Shown here: one piece after another, positions 60,683 to 64,000 of the stretch
How positions within the stretch are numbered: the first letter of the stretch is position 1
Layout of the letters: every line of letters starts with the position of its first letter
Assembly: GCA_037482015.1 (NCBI GenBank)
Contig: JBBFKT010000003.1
Coordinates: 169,603 to 233,602, forward strand
Length of the DNA stretch: 64,000 nucleotides
Origin: Thermodesulforhabdaceae bacterium
GTDB lineage: Bacteria; Desulfobacterota; Syntrophobacteria; Syntrophobacterales; Thermodesulforhabdaceae
Direction of reading: 5' to 3'
Notes under the pieces: generated by a model
Databases searched by the model: none
The model's input: only the letters and a program-made list of their open reading frames with translations
Told to the model about the DNA's origin: nothing
Translations under genes and position numbers: made by a program

Positions 60683-62848
60683 ATGCACGGAGCACCTGCC
60701 AGCATAAAAGAATACCACCTGCGCTTGAAAAAGGCGCTGAAAAACGAATACCTAAGAAAAACCCTGGATAATTTTGCTGTGTCCTACAGAGAAGCACGTG
60801 AGCGGGCTTTTGAAGGAATTGATTTCGAGAAACTGCGACTGGAGCTTTCCTCATACCGTCAATCAGCGATTGAAAGGCTGGAAGAACTGTATAGTCGCTT
60901 CAAAGAAAAAGCCGAAGAATTGGGAGCGGTGGTGTATCGAGCTCGCACCGCACTGGAAGCTAACGATATTATTGAAAAAATTGCCAGAAAAGAAGGCGTT
61001 CAAAATATTGCAAAATCTAAATCTATGACTGCAGAGGAAATCTTTCTGAATGCTTATCTGGAAAAAAGAGGTTACCGTGTGGTGGAAACAGATCTTGGTG
61101 AATGGATAATTCAGCTTTGCGGTCACGGTCCTTCTCACATGGTTATGCCGGCAATTCATTTATGTCGGAGAGATGTGGCGGAAATTTTTCAAAAATATAC
61201 CGGTCAGCCTATAGATCCCGAAGACATCGGGGAAATGGTGGCTCTTGCCAGGCGGGAGCTTAGAAAAGAGTTCATAAATGCTCAAATGGGAATATCAGGC
61301 GCGAACTTCGCTGTCGCTGAGACAGGAACTCTGGGAATAATCACAAATGAAGGTAACGCTCGCCTGGTAACCACTCTTCCACCGGTTCATGTTGCTCTGG
61401 TGGGACTCGAGAAGCTTGTCCCGGATATAAAAACGGCTTTGAGAATCGTCAGAGTTCTTCCCCGGAATGCAACAGGTCAGATCATCTCTACTTATGTAAC
61501 CTGGATATCCGGTGCGGTTCCTTGGAATGGAGACAGCGGAAAACGCAAAAAGCTTTATATTGTTTTTCTGGATAACGGAAGAACTGGGATTGCAAGAGAT
61601 CCTCTATTTGGTGAAGTGTTAAGATGCATCCGCTGTGGCGCCTGTGCGAATGTATGCCCGATTTACAGGCTTGTTGGGGGCCACAATTACGGTCACATAT
61701 ACATAGGAGCCATAGGGCTAATCCTGACTTATTTTTATCACGGTCCGGACAAGGATGAAACCATAGTTCGTAACTGTCTGAACTGTCAGGCATGCAAAGA
61801 AGTTTGTCCGGTTGGAATTGATTTACCCTATCTCATTAAGGAAACCCACAGAAAAGTCCTGGAACACAAAGCCATAAAGCCGGCAAAGAACTTAATTCTT
61901 TCTAAGATATTACAGGATCGCAGACTATTTCATTTTCTTCTGAGACGGGCGAGAATGATTCAAAAGCCCTTTGCTGACCCAGACGGTATGATTCGCCATC
62001 TTCCTCTTTTCTTTATGAAGGAACAAACATTCCGAAGCCTTCCTGTTATAACCTCCCATCCTTTCAGGGACAGATGGGCTTCCATAAAACCCAGGGTTGC
62101 ATCGCCAAAAGAAAAGATCGCTTTCTTTGCAGGATGTCTTGTAGATTTTGTCTATCCGGAACATGCCGAAGATGCCATGAGGATTTTCCAGAAGCTTGGG
62201 ATTTCTGTGGTCTTCCCTGAAGATCAGACCTGTTGCGGCTTGCCTGCTCTTATGGCTTCTGAAAAAGAGACCGCACGCATTGTAGCTCTCCAGAATATAA
62301 AAGCTTTCGCTAATGACGCTCATGATTGCCGCTACATTGTAACTCTCTGTGCTTCTTGCGCTTCACACATTAAGGAAAACTACCCCAGGTTGTTTGACAG
62401 AGCAGAAGAACAAAAAATAGCTGCTGAATTCTCCCGAAAAATAGTCGATTTCAGCTCTTTTGTGTTGAATTTTACTGAGGCACATCAGGAGCAGGTTTTT
62501 TCTGGAGCCGGCGAAAAAGTTACTTATCACGCTCCCTGTCATCTCTGCCGTGGACTTAAAGTCAGGGAAGCGCCTAGAAAATTGATTTCTTCTGCTGGCT
62601 ATTCCTATGTGCCCTGTCCCGAAGAAGAGGTTTGTTGCGGGTTAGGAGGATCTTATTCTCTGGAATTTCCGGAAATTTCCCGGGAACTTCTTGAAAAGAA
62701 GCTCAATGACGTGCAGTCCACGGGGGCAAAATACCTGGTTACCGATTGTCCCGGTTGCGTGCTACAGCTTAGAGGTGGTATAGATCGGAGGGGAAATCCC
62801 CTGCGAGTTCTTCACATGGCAGAGTTACTGGCTCGAGTTATCAGATAG
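60683..62848 (+). CDS. Fused LutB-LutA L-lactate oxidation Fe-S protein (LldEF-type)
   Basis: A 721-residue fusion. Residues about 1-310 are the LUD part of LutB/LldF (MGISGANFAVAETGTLGIITNEGNARL; SGAVPWNGDSGKRKKLYIVFLDNGR). Two 4Fe-4S motifs follow (CIRCGACANVCPIYR, about residue 316; CLNCQACKEVCPVG, about 366). The C-terminal ~250 residues are LutA-like with CCG modules (FFAGCLVDFVYP ... QTCCGLPAL; YHAPCHLCRGLK ... EVCCGLGGSYS ... DCPGCVLQL). Separate genes in Bacillus, but fused in Desulfovibrio-type lactate operons (from memory). Ends the + operon. Confidence 0.93.
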   Translation: MHGAPASIKEYHLRLKKALKNEYLRKTLDNFAVSYREARERAFEGIDFEKLRLELSSYRQSAIERLEELYSRFKEKAEELGAVVYRARTALEANDIIEKIARKEGVQNIAKSKSMTAEEIFLNAYLEKRGYRVVETDLGEWIIQLCGHGPSHMVMPAIHLCRRDVAEIFQKYTGQPIDPEDIGEMVALARRELRKEFINAQMGISGANFAVAETGTLGIITNEGNARLVTTLPPVHVALVGLEKLVPDIKTALRIVRVLPRNATGQIISTYVTWISGAVPWNGDSGKRKKLYIVFLDNGRTGIARDPLFGEVLRCIRCGACANVCPIYRLVGGHNYGHIYIGAIGLILTYFYHGPDKDETIVRNCLNCQACKEVCPVGIDLPYLIKETHRKVLEHKAIKPAKNLILSKILQDRRLFHFLLRRARMIQKPFADPDGMIRHLPLFFMKEQTFRSLPVITSHPFRDRWASIKPRVASPKEKIAFFAGCLVDFVYPEHAEDAMRIFQKLGISVVFPEDQTCCGLPALMASEKETARIVALQNIKAFANDAHDCRYIVTLCASCASHIKENYPRLFDRAEEQKIAAEFSRKIVDFSSFVLNFTEAHQEQVFSGAGEKVTYHAPCHLCRGLKVREAPRKLISSAGYSYVPCPEEEVCCGLGGSYSLEFPEISRELLEKKLNDVQSTGAKYLVTDCPGCVLQLRGGIDRRGNPLRVLHMAELLARVIR

Positions 62849-62962
62849 CCTGATTCTCGTTTTTTTGAGAAGGGGTTTTCCATGTCGCACATTTTAGCTG
62901 TTCTTTTCTGTTTGTAACTTCAATATGAGTTGTCGCTGTAATATGTGCAGAGGAGTAAAGAG

Positions 62963-63400
62963 ATGAAGTATAGAATAGGCGAAACTGCAAGAGTTGTGGT
63001 TGCCAGATTTGAAGATGGAGATAACGTATTAAGTAACTTGATAGATTTAGCCAGAAAAGAAAACATCCGTTCAGCGGTTTTTTTCCTTTTGGGCGGCATG
63101 AAAAACTTGAAAGTTGTGGTAGGACCTCAAAAAGACGAAATGCCCCCTGTGCCTGTGTGGCGTGAACTTCATGATAGTCAGGAAATACTCGGTATCGGGA
63201 CTATTTTTTGGGATAAAGATATTCCAAGAATCCATTTTCATGGAGCCTATGGAAAGCATGACAGAGTCACGGTCGGCTGTTTAAGAGAAATGGCGGAAAC
63301 ATTCCTTGTTCTGGAAGCTATAATAATCGAAATTAAGGGAATAGACGCTCAGAGAGAATTTGATCCCAGATCCGGATTAGTATTACTTAAATTACAGTAA
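62963..63400 (+). CDS. PPC/DUF296-domain protein
   Basis: A 145-residue single-domain protein. The ATG at 62963 has GAGGAG upstream; an in-frame GTG at 62945 precedes it. GDNVLSNLIDLARKENIRSAVFFLLGGMKN and IPRIHFHGAYGKHDRVTVGCL match the PPC (DUF296) fold, with the His-x-His motif that can bind metal in prokaryotic members. Plant relatives bind DNA, but bacterial function is unclear. It lies about 115 bases after lutBA and is probably a separate unit. Confidence 0.85.
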   Translation: MKYRIGETARVVVARFEDGDNVLSNLIDLARKENIRSAVFFLLGGMKNLKVVVGPQKDEMPPVPVWRELHDSQEILGIGTIFWDKDIPRIHFHGAYGKHDRVTVGCLREMAETFLVLEAIIIEIKGIDAQREFDPRSGLVLLKLQ

Positions 63401-63512
63401 GAATCTAGATAGACCGTTTAATCTAAATCTGTGAATTTTTCGGAATCATGTATTTCAAATATTTCTGAACAGAGGCTTACATCGGAGTTCTTACAGGTGG
63501 CGTCTGTCATAT

Positions 63513-63664
63513 GAGAGTGTTCTAAAAACTCCGTAACCCAAGTTCGCCACTTTTTGTGGCGAACTTGGGTTAGTTACCCGAGTCCGGGAATGTCTCCCAG
63601 GCTGAGTTTCGTCCCTGCCTTTTCTATGTTTCGCCACCCCGTAAAGGAAGTTTTAGAACACCCT
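63513..63664. repeat. MITE-like dispersed repeat, copy D
   Basis: It starts GAGAGTGTTCTAAAA and ends TTTTAGAACACCCT (63651-63664), an inverted end pair with few mismatches. Its right part, on minus, reads AAAACTTCCTTTACGGGGTG and then GCGAAACATAGAAA, matching copies B and C. Inside is a perfect 17 bp hairpin with a TTTTT loop at 63534-63572 (TAACCCAAGTTCGCCAC stem). Confidence 0.75.
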
Positions 63665-63717
63665 AATTAATAAAATACGGTGACCTTTTTCAAAAAATTT
63701 CGTGCCGTTTCGTAATC

Positions 63718-63809
63718 ATTGTAGGGGCAGGTTCTTAACCTGCCCCTACAATAACAATCAATGATTCCGCTATAGGGAAATGTAAGGGGGTTTTTAGAAC
63801 ACCCTCTTA
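63718..63809. repeat. Repeat-associated palindrome and terminal end, copy E (partial)
   Basis: 63718-63752 is a perfect 16 bp hairpin (ATTGTAGGGGCAGGTT, loop CTT, its complement). About 43 bases on, TTTTTAGAACACCCTC (63794-63809) is another repeat end. A related GGGGCA...TGCCCC hairpin lies at about 63824-63846. Confidence 0.65.
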
Positions 63810-64000
63810 GATTGGCGTACTGCAGGGGCAAGGGATCCGTGCCCCTACCAGTCAAAACAATAGAAGATTGGACCTTTACAAATTAACTGGCTTAAGGTTT
63901 TTACATCTTCGTCATAAACAATGTTGGCTCATGTACAAACCTGGTGCAATAGAGTATACTATACTGGACTTTTTTCTTGGAGTTTATGTATGGAGTTCCC

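Larger units (their letters stand above)
63401..64000. other. Right-end intergenic region of repeats
   Basis: No complete gene is seen. Repeat copies occupy 63513-63850. After that comes AT-rich sequence with a -10-like TATACT near 63953 and a GGAG followed by ATG at 63986 or 63990, which may be the start of the next gene, too short to judge. Confidence 0.5.

Overview
The window looks like a chromosomal segment of an anaerobic, sulfate-reducer or syntroph-like member of the Desulfobacterota (former Deltaproteobacteria, Syntrophobacter/Thermodesulforhabdus type). This is an inference from gene content: a heterodisulfide-reductase/Qmo-type electron-transfer unit, TRAP transporters for organic acids, B12-dependent methylmalonyl-CoA mutase with its MeaB chaperone, a Desulfovibrio-like lactate oxidation gene set including a fused LutB-LutA protein, and orphan hydrogenase-maturation genes. 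No rRNA, CRISPR array, complete insertion sequence or prophage was seen. One tRNA (Pro, GGG) is present.

Layout. 1-4.4 kb: end of a QmoB/HdrA-like gene, an HdrD-like protein, a small Cys-rich protein, two YkgJ-type Cys-cluster paralogues and an LhgO-type FAD oxidase, all tightly packed on +. 4.4-8.1 kb: a cold-shock gene behind a long structured leader, a UvrD/Rep helicase, a small protein and purC. 8.1-16 kb (minus): nadB-ftsQ-ftsA-ftsZ-radical SAM-dnaJ, the tail of the division cluster with nadB where murein genes are often found. 16-19.5 kb: a glycosyltransferase and a secreted BACON-like protein. 19.6-20.6 kb: hypAB (minus). 20.8-26.8 kb: hisB, then rpsF-rpsR-DUF2232-rplI-dnaB-paaK behind a likely S6:S18 autoregulatory leader. 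26.8-28.3 kb: a repeat-rich island with an isolated group II intron domain V/VI fragment and the tRNA. 28.3-33 kb: an unusual Trp/His-rich membrane protein with internal duplication, a dctPQM TRAP operon and an FmdB-type zinc ribbon. 33.2-37.3 kb: glnE, a DsrE-like gene and a panE-like gene. 37.5-41.6 kb: a coiled-coil PD-(D/E)XK-like protein, trmI, a receiver-PAS-histidine kinase and rsmG. 41.8-45 kb (minus): the two methylmalonyl-CoA mutase subunits and meaB. 45.5-52.3 kb: a sugar epimerase, a B12-type radical SAM protein, a GAF-GAF-degenerate GGDEF protein, mutL and miaA. 52.3-62.8 kb: a divergent lactate/2-hydroxyacid locus (lrgB-lrgA-gntR-glcF-glcD on minus; TRAP SBP-dctQ-dctM-lutC-lutBA on +) around a palindromic operator candidate. 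63-64 kb: a PPC-domain protein and more repeats.

The genes suggest a lifestyle of importing and oxidising small organic acids (lactate, possibly 2-hydroxyglutarate, propionate via methylmalonyl-CoA) and passing electrons through Fe-S/CCG-domain proteins. The least explained signals are a dispersed MITE-like repeat family with GAGGGTGTTCG ends and variable internal hairpins, the structured leaders of the cold-shock and methylmalonyl-CoA mutase genes, the duplicated Trp/His-rich membrane protein at 28.3 kb, and the pairing of LrgAB with a lactate oxidation operon.
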